The notes beneath the pieces are model-generated. The model saw only the letters and a program-made list of their open reading frames with translations. It was not told the DNA's origin and made no database searches. From contig NZ_JAQZAL010000018.1 in NCBI RefSeq assembly GCF_028737205.1, positions 62,001 through 126,000 on the forward strand: 64,000 nt of DNA. The letters are read 5' to 3'. Shown in pieces: positions 43,159 through 54,811 of this stretch. The position numbers and the translations under genes are program-made. This DNA is from Actinomycetospora lutea (GTDB taxonomy: Bacteria > Actinomycetota > Actinomycetes > Mycobacteriales > Pseudonocardiaceae). Numbering within the stretch: position 1 is the stretch's first letter; each line of letters begins with the position of its first letter.

Positions 43159-43203
43159 CGAAGGGCCCCTTCGGTCGAACTCGTCGACCGGAGGGGCCCT
43201 TCG
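43159..43203. terminator. Strong bidirectional terminator hairpin
   Basis: A 20-bp stem (43159-43178 with 43184-43203, one mismatch) has the loop ACTCG. It lies between the convergent oxidoreductase and clpB genes, 46 bp and 26 bp from their stops. Confidence 0.85.
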
Positions 43204-43228
43204 CCCAGTACCTACGGCTCGGAACGCG

Positions 43229-45817
<2,589 letters not shown>

Positions 45818-45883
45818 GCGGGTTCCTCCTGCGCTGGCAACGGGTGCGGGACGGGCGGCCCACCAGCCACCCGGTCCCTGACA

Positions 45884-45902
45884 TTGAGTCTACTCGGCTC
45901 AA
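45884..45902. promoter_or_regulatory. HAIR operator (HspR site) of clpB
   Basis: TTGAGT, a 7-bp spacer and GCTCAA fit the HAIR consensus CTTGAGT-N7-ACTCAAG with one mismatch in the right arm. Confidence 0.75.
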
Positions 45903-45940
45903 CTCTGTGGGAGCACGGTTTCTTCCTCCCGACTCGTCTC

Positions 45941-45954
45941 GGTGACCGGTCACC
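45941..45954. promoter_or_regulatory. Perfect 14-bp palindrome upstream of the globin-reductase gene
   Basis: GGTGACCGGTCACC is perfectly self-complementary. It sits in the 339-bp divergent gap between clpB and the globin-reductase gene (start 46157). It is a candidate operator. The rest of the gap shows no coding frame of its own. Confidence 0.4.
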
Positions 45955-46156
45955 CAGTGCAACGACGGCGAACCGCGCCGTCCCGGGCCGTCGTCGCTGC
46001 TCAGCGGGCGTCCACCCACCGTCCGGCGCACGCGGCGAGCCGGACGACGAGCCCCGGACGGGGACCCTGCGTGACGATCGCTGACGCCCTGTCATAGTGG
46101 TGCGGTCGCGCGGGTACGTGGTCTGTGCGCCGGGGGGCCGAGGAGGAACGTCGTCC

Positions 46157-47518
46157 ATGTCCGCGGAGCCGCTGTCGCCGGACGGCCCGGCCGGCCCGGG
46201 CCCGACCTCCCCGGGTCGCGCGGGCCGCGCCCCGCGGCGCCTCGCCCCGGTCCGCGCCGTCCCGCCGCCGCCCACGACGCCGATCGTGCGGTCCGGACGC
46301 CACGCCGCGCCGGACGACACCCCGGGGGAGCCGGCGAACGAGGCGCCTGCCCCCGCCCCGACGCCGAGACCCCGGCCGACACCCGCGCCCACGACCCACG
46401 CCGAGACCGCCGAGCAGCACGCCGCCCGCCGCGTCCGGCAGACGTGGACCGAGGTCGAGCCGCACGCCGACGAGCACGCCGACTGGTTCGCGGCGCTGCT
46501 GTTCAGCCTCGCGCCCGAGGTGCGCGCGCTGTTCCCCGCGCGCGTCACCGAGCCGGCGCGCCGGCTGCTGCGCTCGCTCGTGCTGCCGATGAGCACCGTC
46601 GACCGCCCCGGGGAGCTGCGCCCCATGCTCGAGCCGCTCGTGCACGAGCACCGCGCGCTGGGCCTGCGCGCCGAGCAGTACGAGGTGCTCGGCGTGGCGC
46701 TGATCGGAGCGATGCGCCGCTTCGCGCGCTCCTGGGACGACGCGACCGAGCACGCCTGGGTGCGCGCGTTCTCGCTGGCCGCGGGCCCGATGGAGCAGGC
46801 GGTCCGGGCCGCGGCCGCCCCGGCGGTCGCCGAGGGCACGGTGGTGGGCCACCGGCGCCTGAGCTGGGACCTCGCCGTGCTGCACGTCGCGCCCGACGCC
46901 CCGGTGCCCCACCGCGCCGGGCAGTACCTCACCGTCGAGATCCCGCAGCGCCCGCGGATGTGGCGCCCGCTGAGCCCCGCCACGGCACCCCGGCCCGACG
47001 GGCTGCTGGAGTTCCACGTCCGCGCGGTGGAGGGCGGCTGGGTGAGCCGCGCGATGGTCGCGCACGCGGCGCCGGGCGACCGGTGGCGCCTGGGCCCGCC
47101 GGCCGGGCGCCTCGGGCTCGACCCCCGCAGCACCCGCGAGGTGCTGATGGTCGCGGGCGGCACCGGCGGCGCGCCCGTGCTCGCGCTCTGCGAGGACATG
47201 GCCCGCTGGGCCCGGCCGCGCCCGTGCACGGTGTTCGTGGGCGGGCGCGTGCCCGAGGACCTCACGGTGCTCGACCGCCTGCAGGAACTCGCCGAGCAGC
47301 ACCCGTGGCTCGGGGTCGCCGCGGTGTGCGAGGACGACCCGCTCGACGAGCGGAGCCAGCCCGGGACGCTGCCCGACGCCGTCGTGCGCGGCGGGGACTG
47401 GTCCCGGCACGACGTGTTGCTCTCGGGCTCACCCGGCATGATCCGCGCGACTGCGTCGGCGCTGCTCGTCGACGGGGTCTCGCTCGACCGCATCACCTAC
47501 GACCCGTTCACGGACTAG
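46157..47518 (+). CDS. Flavohaemoglobin-like globin/reductase (Rv0385-like)
   Basis: The product is 453 aa. After a Pro/Arg-rich N-terminal tail (about 1-90) comes a globin domain (about 95-220: HADWFAALLFSLAPEVRALFP, then HEHRALGLRAEQYEVLGVALIGAM, whose His is the likely haem ligand). A ferredoxin-NADP reductase-like module follows: HRAGQYLTVEIP and RMWRPLSPA (FAD), LMVAGGTGGAPVLALCEDM (NAD binding), and a C-terminal DPF-type motif (ITYDPFTD). Such proteins oxidise NO to nitrate or act as oxygen reductases. The globin is divergent compared with classic Hmp, so haem binding should be tested. Confidence 0.85.
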   Translation: MSAEPLSPDGPAGPGPTSPGRAGRAPRRLAPVRAVPPPPTTPIVRSGRHAAPDDTPGEPANEAPAPAPTPRPRPTPAPTTHAETAEQHAARRVRQTWTEVEPHADEHADWFAALLFSLAPEVRALFPARVTEPARRLLRSLVLPMSTVDRPGELRPMLEPLVHEHRALGLRAEQYEVLGVALIGAMRRFARSWDDATEHAWVRAFSLAAGPMEQAVRAAAAPAVAEGTVVGHRRLSWDLAVLHVAPDAPVPHRAGQYLTVEIPQRPRMWRPLSPATAPRPDGLLEFHVRAVEGGWVSRAMVAHAAPGDRWRLGPPAGRLGLDPRSTREVLMVAGGTGGAPVLALCEDMARWARPRPCTVFVGGRVPEDLTVLDRLQELAEQHPWLGVAAVCEDDPLDERSQPGTLPDAVVRGGDWSRHDVLLSGSPGMIRATASALLVDGVSLDRITYDPFTD

Positions 47519-47524
47519 TCGCCG

Positions 47525-48013
47525 TCAGTCTCGGCGGCGCGGGCCGGGCTGCCAGACGACCACCGACTGGGTGCGGCGGGCGGGCAGACGGTCGGACGAG
47601 CCGCCGTCGGCGGCGTTGCGCGCCGCCTGCTCCGCGGCGGCGCGCCACCCGGCGAGCTCCTCGGTGACCTCCGCGAGCCGGTCGGTCAGCGCGCCGACCT
47701 CGCGCTCGAGCTCGATGATGCGCTTGATGCCGGCGAGGTTGACGCCGTCCTCCTGCGAGAGGCGCTGGACCTCGCGCAGCACGGCGATGTCGCGCACCGA
47801 GTAGCGCCGCCCGCCGCCGCTGGCGCGGCCCGGCGTGACGAGCCCGATGCGGTCGTAGGAGCGCAGGGTCTGGGCGTGCATGCCCGCGATCTGGGCGGCC
47901 ACCGAGATCACGAAGACCGGGGTGTCCTCATCGGCCCAGGCGGGCAGCGGCGGCACGGAGGAGGCGGCGCCGAGCGGGGACGGCCAGGGGCCCCGCTCGC
48001 CGCGCCCGCTCAT
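47525..48013 (-). CDS. hspR: Heat-shock repressor HspR (MerR family)
   Basis: The product is 162 aa. The MerR helix-turn-helix is clear (VISVAAQIAGMHAQTLRSYDRIGLVTPGR, about 33-62) with the wing SGGGRRYSVRDI, then a dimerisation helix (LAGIKRIIELEREVGALTDRL). The C-terminal tail is longer than minimal. HspR needs DnaK as corepressor and binds HAIR sites to switch off the dnaK operon and clpB. Its ATG overlaps the dnaJ stop (ATGA). It is the last gene of its own target operon, giving a feedback loop. Confidence 0.96.
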   Translation of the reverse strand: MSGRGERGPWPSPLGAASSVPPLPAWADEDTPVFVISVAAQIAGMHAQTLRSYDRIGLVTPGRASGGGRRYSVRDIAVLREVQRLSQEDGVNLAGIKRIIELEREVGALTDRLAEVTEELAGWRAAAEQAARNAADGGSSDRLPARRTQSVVVWQPGPRRRD

Positions 48014-49266
48014 GACGCCGTCTCCCTCCGTGCGGCGGCCTCGGCGCGCCGGGTGAGCTCGGCGCGGGGGTCGTGGTCGGCGGTCGCCTTGGCGTAGGCG
48101 TCGAGCGCCTCGCGGGCCTCGGAGGACAGGCGCTGCGGGACCGAGAGCTCGACGGTGACGAGCAGGTCGCCGGTGCGCCCGTCCTTGCGGTGCACGCCGC
48201 GGCCGCGCACGCGCAGCGTGCGCCCGCTCTGGCTGCCCGCGGGCACCTTGAGCGAGACCTTGCCGTCCATCGTCGGCACGGTGATCGTCGTGCCGTCGAC
48301 GAGCTCGGGGAACGTCACCGGCACGGTGAGCGTCAAGTCGTCGGCGTTGCGCTCCGAGCGCCCGAACAGATCGTCGGCGTTGACGTGCACGACCACGAAC
48401 AGGTCGCCCGCGGGGCCGCCGCGGCTGCCGGGCTGGCCCTGGCCGGCGAGGCGGATCCGCTGGCCGTCATCGACGCCGGCCGGGATGCGCACCGTGAGGG
48501 TGCGCGACCGGGTGCTGACGCCGTCGCCCCCGCACTCGGGGCACGGGTCGTCGACGATCGAGCCGGTGCCCGCGCAGTCACGGCACGGCTCGCTGAACGC
48601 GAACGCGCCCTGGCTGCGCGAGACGACACCGGCGCCGCCGCAGGTCAGGCAGGTGCGGGGGCTGGTGCCGGGCTTGGCGCCGTTGCCACCGCAGGTGTTG
48701 CAGCGCGTCGGCGACGCCAGGCGCAGCGGCAGGGTCGTGCCGCCGACCGCCTCGGAGAAGTCGATGCGCACGTCGGTCTCGACGTCCGCGCCGCGCTGCT
48801 CGCGCGGGCGGGTGGCGCCCATGCCCGGGGTGGGACCGCCGGTCGGGGCGCCCGCCCCGCCGCCGAACAGGCCGCCGAGCAGGTCGCCGAGCCCCCCGGC
48901 CCCGGGCTGGGCGCCACCGCGCCCGCCGAACAGGTCGCCGACGTCGAAGCCGCCGGAGAAGCCCGTACCCCCGGCCCCGGCACCCGCGCCGGCCCCCCGG
49001 CCGCCGCCGAAGCCGCCGAAGCGGCCGCCGGCGAACAGCGTGCGGGCCTCGTCGTACTGCTGGCGCTTCTCGGGATCGGAGAGCACCCCGTACGCCTCGC
49101 CGGCGGCCTTGAACCGGGCCTCGGCCTTCGCGTCACCGGGCTTGGCGTCGGGGTGGTTCTCGCGGGCGATCTTGCGATACGCCTTCTTGATGTCGTCCAC
49201 GGAGGCGTCCTTGGCCACGCCCAGTTCGCGGTAGTAGTCCTTCTCGACCCAGTCACGGGCGCTCAT
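48010..49266 (-). CDS. dnaJ: Co-chaperone DnaJ
   Basis: DnaJ delivers substrates to DnaK and stimulates its ATPase. The product is 418 aa. J-domain (about 10-75: YYRELGVAKDASVDDIKKAYRKIARENHPDAKPG with the HPD loop); a long Gly/Phe-rich linker (75-160); the zinc region with four CxxCxGxG repeats (CNTCGGNG, CLTCGGAG, CRDCAGTG, CPECGGDG); and C-terminal peptide-binding domains. The N-terminus MSARDWVEKDYYREL matches the actinobacterial DnaJ1 type encoded in dnaK operons. It is coupled to hspR and downstream of grpE. Confidence 0.97.
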   Translation of the reverse strand: MSARDWVEKDYYRELGVAKDASVDDIKKAYRKIARENHPDAKPGDAKAEARFKAAGEAYGVLSDPEKRQQYDEARTLFAGGRFGGFGGGRGAGAGAGAGGTGFSGGFDVGDLFGGRGGAQPGAGGLGDLLGGLFGGGAGAPTGGPTPGMGATRPREQRGADVETDVRIDFSEAVGGTTLPLRLASPTRCNTCGGNGAKPGTSPRTCLTCGGAGVVSRSQGAFAFSEPCRDCAGTGSIVDDPCPECGGDGVSTRSRTLTVRIPAGVDDGQRIRLAGQGQPGSRGGPAGDLFVVVHVNADDLFGRSERNADDLTLTVPVTFPELVDGTTITVPTMDGKVSLKVPAGSQSGRTLRVRGRGVHRKDGRTGDLLVTVELSVPQRLSSEAREALDAYAKATADHDPRAELTRRAEAAARRETAS

Positions 49267-49317
49267 GTCGGGACTGCTCCTTCCGCGGTGTGGGGGGTGT
49301 GGTGGTCAGGGTCGCTC

Positions 49318-50070
49318 TCAGGAGGTGGTGCCGGCGTCGGCGGGCTCGGACGGCGCCGCCGAGGACGCGGCCGGCGAGGACGGGGCCGAACCGTCGGAGT
49401 CGGTGACGCCGACCATGGCCGCCCGCAGCACGCGGTCGCCGAAGCGGTAGCCGCGACGCATCACCGTGGTGACGGTCGGGCCGGAGACCTCGGACGAGGT
49501 CTCGTGGGCGACGGCCTCGTGGACCGACGGGTCGAACGCGTCGCCCTCGGCCCCGAAGGCCTCGAGGCCGGCGCGCTGCAGCGTCTCGCTGAGCCGGTCG
49601 GCGACGACCTTGAACGGCCCGGTGAGGTCGCCGTGGTTCCGGGCGCGCTCGAGGTCGTCGAGCACGGTGAGCAGCTCGCCCGCCACGGCCGCCTTGGCGC
49701 CCGCGACGGTCGACTCGCGCTCCCGCTCGGTGCGGCGGCGGTAGTTGGTGAACTCGGCGGACACCCGCTGCAGGTCGGCGGTGCGCTCCGCGAGCTCGGC
49801 GCGGACGCGCTCCAGCTCGGGGTCGGCCGCACCCCCGGCGGCACCCTCCGCGGCCGCACCGTTCGCGGCCGATGCCGCGGCGGCGGACTCGGCCGCGCGG
49901 GCCTCGCCGGCGATGGTCTGGGCGCCGTCCGGCGCGGCGGTCTCGCCGCCGTCGGTGGCCCCGTCCGGCTGGGCGGTGCCGCCGGGAGCGGCCTGCCCGG
50001 AGGTGGGCACCCCGCCGACGCTGGAGTCGGTGGCGTCGGCAGCCTCGTGGCCGACGACCGGATCCTGCAC
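49318..50070 (-). CDS. grpE: Nucleotide exchange factor GrpE
   Basis: GrpE opens DnaK to release ADP. The product is 250 aa. A disordered Ala/Asp/Glu-rich N-terminus (1-85) is followed by the dimerising coiled coil (ELERVRAELAERTADLQRVSAEFTNYRRRTERERE) and the GrpE core (LLTVLDDLERARNHGD ... FDPSVHEAVAHE ... VTTVMRRGYRFGDRVLRAAMVGV). The GTG start at 50070 has a GAGGAGG site 5 nt upstream. The tail is Ser/Ala-rich. It lies 118 bp downstream of dnaK. Confidence 0.97.
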   Translation of the reverse strand: MQDPVVGHEAADATDSSVGGVPTSGQAAPGGTAQPDGATDGGETAAPDGAQTIAGEARAAESAAAASAANGAAAEGAAGGAADPELERVRAELAERTADLQRVSAEFTNYRRRTERERESTVAGAKAAVAGELLTVLDDLERARNHGDLTGPFKVVADRLSETLQRAGLEAFGAEGDAFDPSVHEAVAHETSSEVSGPTVTTVMRRGYRFGDRVLRAAMVGVTDSDGSAPSSPAASSAAPSEPADAGTTS

Positions 50071-50188
50071 TGTGACCTCCTCGAGAGGCTGGGCCCGGCA
50101 GCGCCGGGACCGGGGACGTGTGGTCGAGCTGGGGGACGGGACGTCCCGGACCGGCGGGGCCGCGTCGCGCGCGGCCCCGCCGACCAGG

Positions 50189-52042
<1,854 letters not shown>

Positions 52043-52072
52043 GCTCGTGTCTCCTCTCGAGACCGTGTGTCG

Positions 52073-52092
52073 TTGAGTGCTCTGCGCTCAAG
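52073..52092. promoter_or_regulatory. HAIR operator 1 of the dnaK operon
   Basis: TTGAGT, 7-bp spacer, GCTCAAG. Near-consensus HspR site, 31-50 bp upstream of the dnaK ATG. Confidence 0.8.
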
Positions 52093-52127
52093 TATCTGCC
52101 CTGCGAGACCATCCTCGCAAACGCAAC

Positions 52128-52147
52128 CTGAGTCTGCTTCGCTCAAG
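52128..52147. promoter_or_regulatory. HAIR operator 2 of the dnaK operon
   Basis: CTGAGT, 7-bp spacer, GCTCAAG. A second HspR site 55 bp from the first, about five helical turns, so two HspR dimers could bind the same face. Confidence 0.75.
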
Positions 52148-52211
52148 TGTGTCACACCGACCAACGGAGCATCTCACCGACTTGTTCCCGGCGGGCTCAA
52201 CTTCGCCGAAA

Positions 52212-53117
52212 TCAGCGCGCGAGATCGTCGACGGCGCTGGTCAGCCGCGGATGCCGGAAGCGGAACCCCAGGTCGAGCGCACGCCGCGGCACCATGCGCT
52301 GGCTCGTGACGATCATCTCGGCGGCGGGGCCCAGCCGCGCGTGGACGGCGTCGGCGGGCTCGGTCCCCCGGCACGGGGTGCCGGCCGACGCCGCGAGCGC
52401 CGCGGCCAGCTCGCGGTGACGGACGGGCTCCGGGGCGACGACGTTGACGACCTCCCGGAGCCGCTCGTCCTCCAGGCCGGCGACCAGCAGGCCCACGACG
52501 TCGTCGACGTGGACCCACGGCACCCACTGCTCGCCGGACCCCAGGACGGCCCCGCGGCCCTCGAGGAACGGGCGCCGGAAGAAGTCGAAGGCGCCGTGGT
52601 CGGACCCGAGCACGACCCCGATCCGCGCGACGACGACCCGCACCGACGGCGGCGCCGCGAGGGCCGCGTCCTCCCAGTCGGCGTAGACGTCGCCGAGGAC
52701 GAGCTCGCGGGACGCCGGCGCGTCGTCGGCCAGCTCGGTGTCCCCCGCGTCGCCGCAGACGGTGAAGCCGCTGGCGCTGACGAGCACGCCCGGCGCGTCG
52801 CGGCCGGCCAGCGCGTGCACGACGCGGCGCGTGACGTCGACGCGGCTGCGCCGCATGACCTCGACGTACTCGGGGGTCCAGCGCTGCTCGAACACGTTGC
52901 GCCCGGCGAGGTTGACGACCGCACCCGCCGCGGCGACGGCCTCCTCGAGCTCGTCGCCCGTCCCGATCCACTCCCACGCCGGCCCGCGGGCGCGCGCCGC
53001 GGCGGGGTCGCGGGACACGGCGACGACCTGGTGCCCGCGCTCGTGGAGGGCGGCGGCGACCCGGCCGCCGATCCACCCGTTCGCCCCCGTGACGACGACC
53101 GGGGTGCCAGCAGTCAT
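52212..53117 (-). CDS. TIGR01777-type NAD(P)-binding epimerase
   Basis: The product is 301 aa. It has an atypical SDR fold with VVVTGANGWIGGRVAAALHERGHQVVAVSRDP (cofactor loop, 5-40), VVNLAGRNVFEQRWTPEYVEVMRRSRVDVTRRVV, VSASGFTVCGD (Tyr of the classical triad replaced), ARIGVVLG and WVHVDDVVGLL. The C-terminal helical segment MVPRRALDLGFRFRHPRLTSAVDDL is the DUF1731-type signature of this family. It is soluble and conserved; the reaction is unknown. A 35-bp gap separates it from the wall-hydrolase gene upstream. Confidence 0.9.
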   Translation of the reverse strand: MTAGTPVVVTGANGWIGGRVAAALHERGHQVVAVSRDPAAARARGPAWEWIGTGDELEEAVAAAGAVVNLAGRNVFEQRWTPEYVEVMRRSRVDVTRRVVHALAGRDAPGVLVSASGFTVCGDAGDTELADDAPASRELVLGDVYADWEDAALAAPPSVRVVVARIGVVLGSDHGAFDFFRRPFLEGRGAVLGSGEQWVPWVHVDDVVGLLVAGLEDERLREVVNVVAPEPVRHRELAAALAASAGTPCRGTEPADAVHARLGPAAEMIVTSQRMVPRRALDLGFRFRHPRLTSAVDDLAR

Positions 53118-53152
53118 GCCACCGCAGCCTAGGAGCGCCCGGCGCCCGGAGG

Positions 53153-54226
53153 TCAGGCCCGGTCGGACCCCGTTCCCGGGCGCGTCGCCAGCGGCAGCAG
53201 CTCGCCCTCGCCCCACGTCACCGTGCGGGTGCCCAGCGGCACGCCGGTCTGCTGGGCCTCCATCATCTGCCCGTTGCCGAGGTACAGGGCGACGTGGTGG
53301 ATGGTGTCCGGGTCGGACTCGTCGTAGGCCCAGAACAGCAGGTCACCGGGCTGCGCCTGCTCGACCGGGACGTGGGCGCCCGCGTGGTACTGGTCGCGGG
53401 AGACGCGCGGCAGCACGATCCCGGCGCGCTGGTAGGCGCGCAGCATCAGCCCGGAGCAGTCGTAGCTGCTCGGTCCGGTGGCGCCCCAGACGTAGGGCTT
53501 GCCGGTCTCGGCGGTGGCGAACTCGATGGCCGTGCGCGCGACGCCGGGCGGGAGGGCGGCCGCGGGGCCCGGACCGGCCTCGGTGGCGGGGACGCACTCC
53601 TGGATCGCCCCGGCGACGCCCGCGAGGTCGGTGACGAGGCTGTTGGCCAGCGACTCCCACTTCGCGTACGCGTTGGGGAACGCCGAGCGCTGCACGATCT
53701 GGGCGGCCTGCGTGACCGGCATGGTGTCCCAGCCGGGGACGAGGAGCAGGCGCTCGAGGAACGTCCGCGTGGCGTACACGGGGTCGCGGACCTGCGCGGG
53801 CGAGCCCCAGCCCTGGCTCGGGCGCTGCTGGAACACGCCGAGCGAGTCGTGGTCGACCGCCACGTCCATGCCGACCGTGCCCATCTGGGACTCCTGCATG
53901 GCGGTGGCGAGGGCGACCACCCAGCCCCGCGGCGGCACGGCCATGCCCTTGGCGACGCCGATGATCGTGGCGGCCGTCTGGCGCTGCACCTCGTTGAGCT
54001 CGGCGGAGGTCTGCGGCGCGCCGGCTGTCGTGCCCCCGCCCACCCCGGTGCCCGTGCCGGCCTCGCAGGTGCCGCTCTCCGCGCCCTCGTCGCCGCCGGG
54101 CACGAACTGGGTCGCCACGAGCAGGCCACCGGCCAGCACGATCACTATGAACGCGGCGAGCCCGGCCACCGGCAGCAGCAGGCGCAGGATCCTCAGACCG
54201 GGCGGCAGCCGGGGCGGGGTGATCAC
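53153..54226 (-). CDS. Cell-wall hydrolase: lysozyme-like plus NlpC/P60 domains
   Basis: The product is 357 aa. Membrane anchor at 12-40 (ILRLLLPVAGLAAFIVIVLAGG); a lysozyme-like helical domain with a candidate catalytic Glu (ALATAMQESQMG, then SLGVFQQRPSQGWG, about 95-175); and a C-terminal NlpC/P60 peptidase (about 225-350) with catalytic Cys in YDCSGLMLRAYQRAG and His in IHHVALYLGNGQM. Bifunctional wall hydrolases of this kind are the peptidoglycan-opening component of Gram-positive type IV secretion systems (as in Tn916/pCW3-type conjugation). It is the last gene of the T4SS-like operon. The start is GTG at 54226. Confidence 0.88.
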   Translation of the reverse strand: MITPPRLPPGLRILRLLLPVAGLAAFIVIVLAGGLLVATQFVPGGDEGAESGTCEAGTGTGVGGGTTAGAPQTSAELNEVQRQTAATIIGVAKGMAVPPRGWVVALATAMQESQMGTVGMDVAVDHDSLGVFQQRPSQGWGSPAQVRDPVYATRTFLERLLLVPGWDTMPVTQAAQIVQRSAFPNAYAKWESLANSLVTDLAGVAGAIQECVPATEAGPGPAAALPPGVARTAIEFATAETGKPYVWGATGPSSYDCSGLMLRAYQRAGIVLPRVSRDQYHAGAHVPVEQAQPGDLLFWAYDESDPDTIHHVALYLGNGQMMEAQQTGVPLGTRTVTWGEGELLPLATRPGTGSDRA

Positions 54227-54229
54227 GGG

Positions 54230-54811
54230 TCAGGACGCCCGGTCGTAACCGGAGACGCGCCAGTCGCCCGGGCCCACCTGCACCAGCAGGAGCTCGAGGC
54301 GCACGGCGTCCGTCGGCACCTGCACGCGCACCGCCTCCGGGCGCACGTCGACCGCCTGGGGCGGGCCGGTGACGCGCGAGCCCGGCACGTTGGCGGGGTC
54401 GACCGACGACAGCACCGCCAGGTACTCGTCGGTGGTGTAGGGCGCGAGACCGGCGCTCCACTGCGCGGGCGTCGTCCCCGGCGGGTGCGTGGCCCAGGCC
54501 TGCGTCCAGCGCTGCGCGACGGCGAGCGCGACCGGCGGGGCGGCGCTGAGCGGGAGGCTCTGCGGGCGCAGCTCGGTGATCGTCGGCCGGCCCGGCGCCG
54601 CGGTGGCGGTGTCGGGCGCGGACGTCGACGGGCCCAGTGCGCGCCCCGATCCGGCGCCGGGACCGTCGCCAGCGCCGCCGAGGTAGGACAGGCCCACGGC
54701 GATCGCGATGACCACGACCACCACGAGGAACAGGCGCGCCGGGGAGTGCAGGGGCCACTCCCACACCGCGCGGTAGGCCGCGGCGCGCCCGCGCCTAGTC
54801 CGGATCGGCAC
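54230..54811 (-). CDS. VirB8/TcpC-like T4SS membrane protein
   Basis: The product is 193 aa. One membrane helix (LFLVVVVVIAIAVGLSYLGG, about 25-45), a short disordered linker, and an extracytoplasmic alpha/beta domain (VAQRWTQAWATHPPGTTPAQWSAGLAPYTTDEYLAVL ... VRLELLLVQVGPGDWRVSGYDRA). This plan and the closing strands fit the NTF2-like fold of VirB8/TcpC. The GTG at 54811 overlaps the VirB6-like gene end by 17 bp, and it ends 4 bp before the wall-hydrolase gene. Confidence 0.7.
   Translation of the reverse strand: MPIRTRRGRAAAYRAVWEWPLHSPARLFLVVVVVIAIAVGLSYLGGAGDGPGAGSGRALGPSTSAPDTATAAPGRPTITELRPQSLPLSAAPPVALAVAQRWTQAWATHPPGTTPAQWSAGLAPYTTDEYLAVLSSVDPANVPGSRVTGPPQAVDVRPEAVRVQVPTDAVRLELLLVQVGPGDWRVSGYDRAS

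Noticed and set aside
43159-43203. Terminal inverted repeats of an insertion sequence
   Set aside because: The arms are only 5 bp apart between two convergent genes, which is a terminator.
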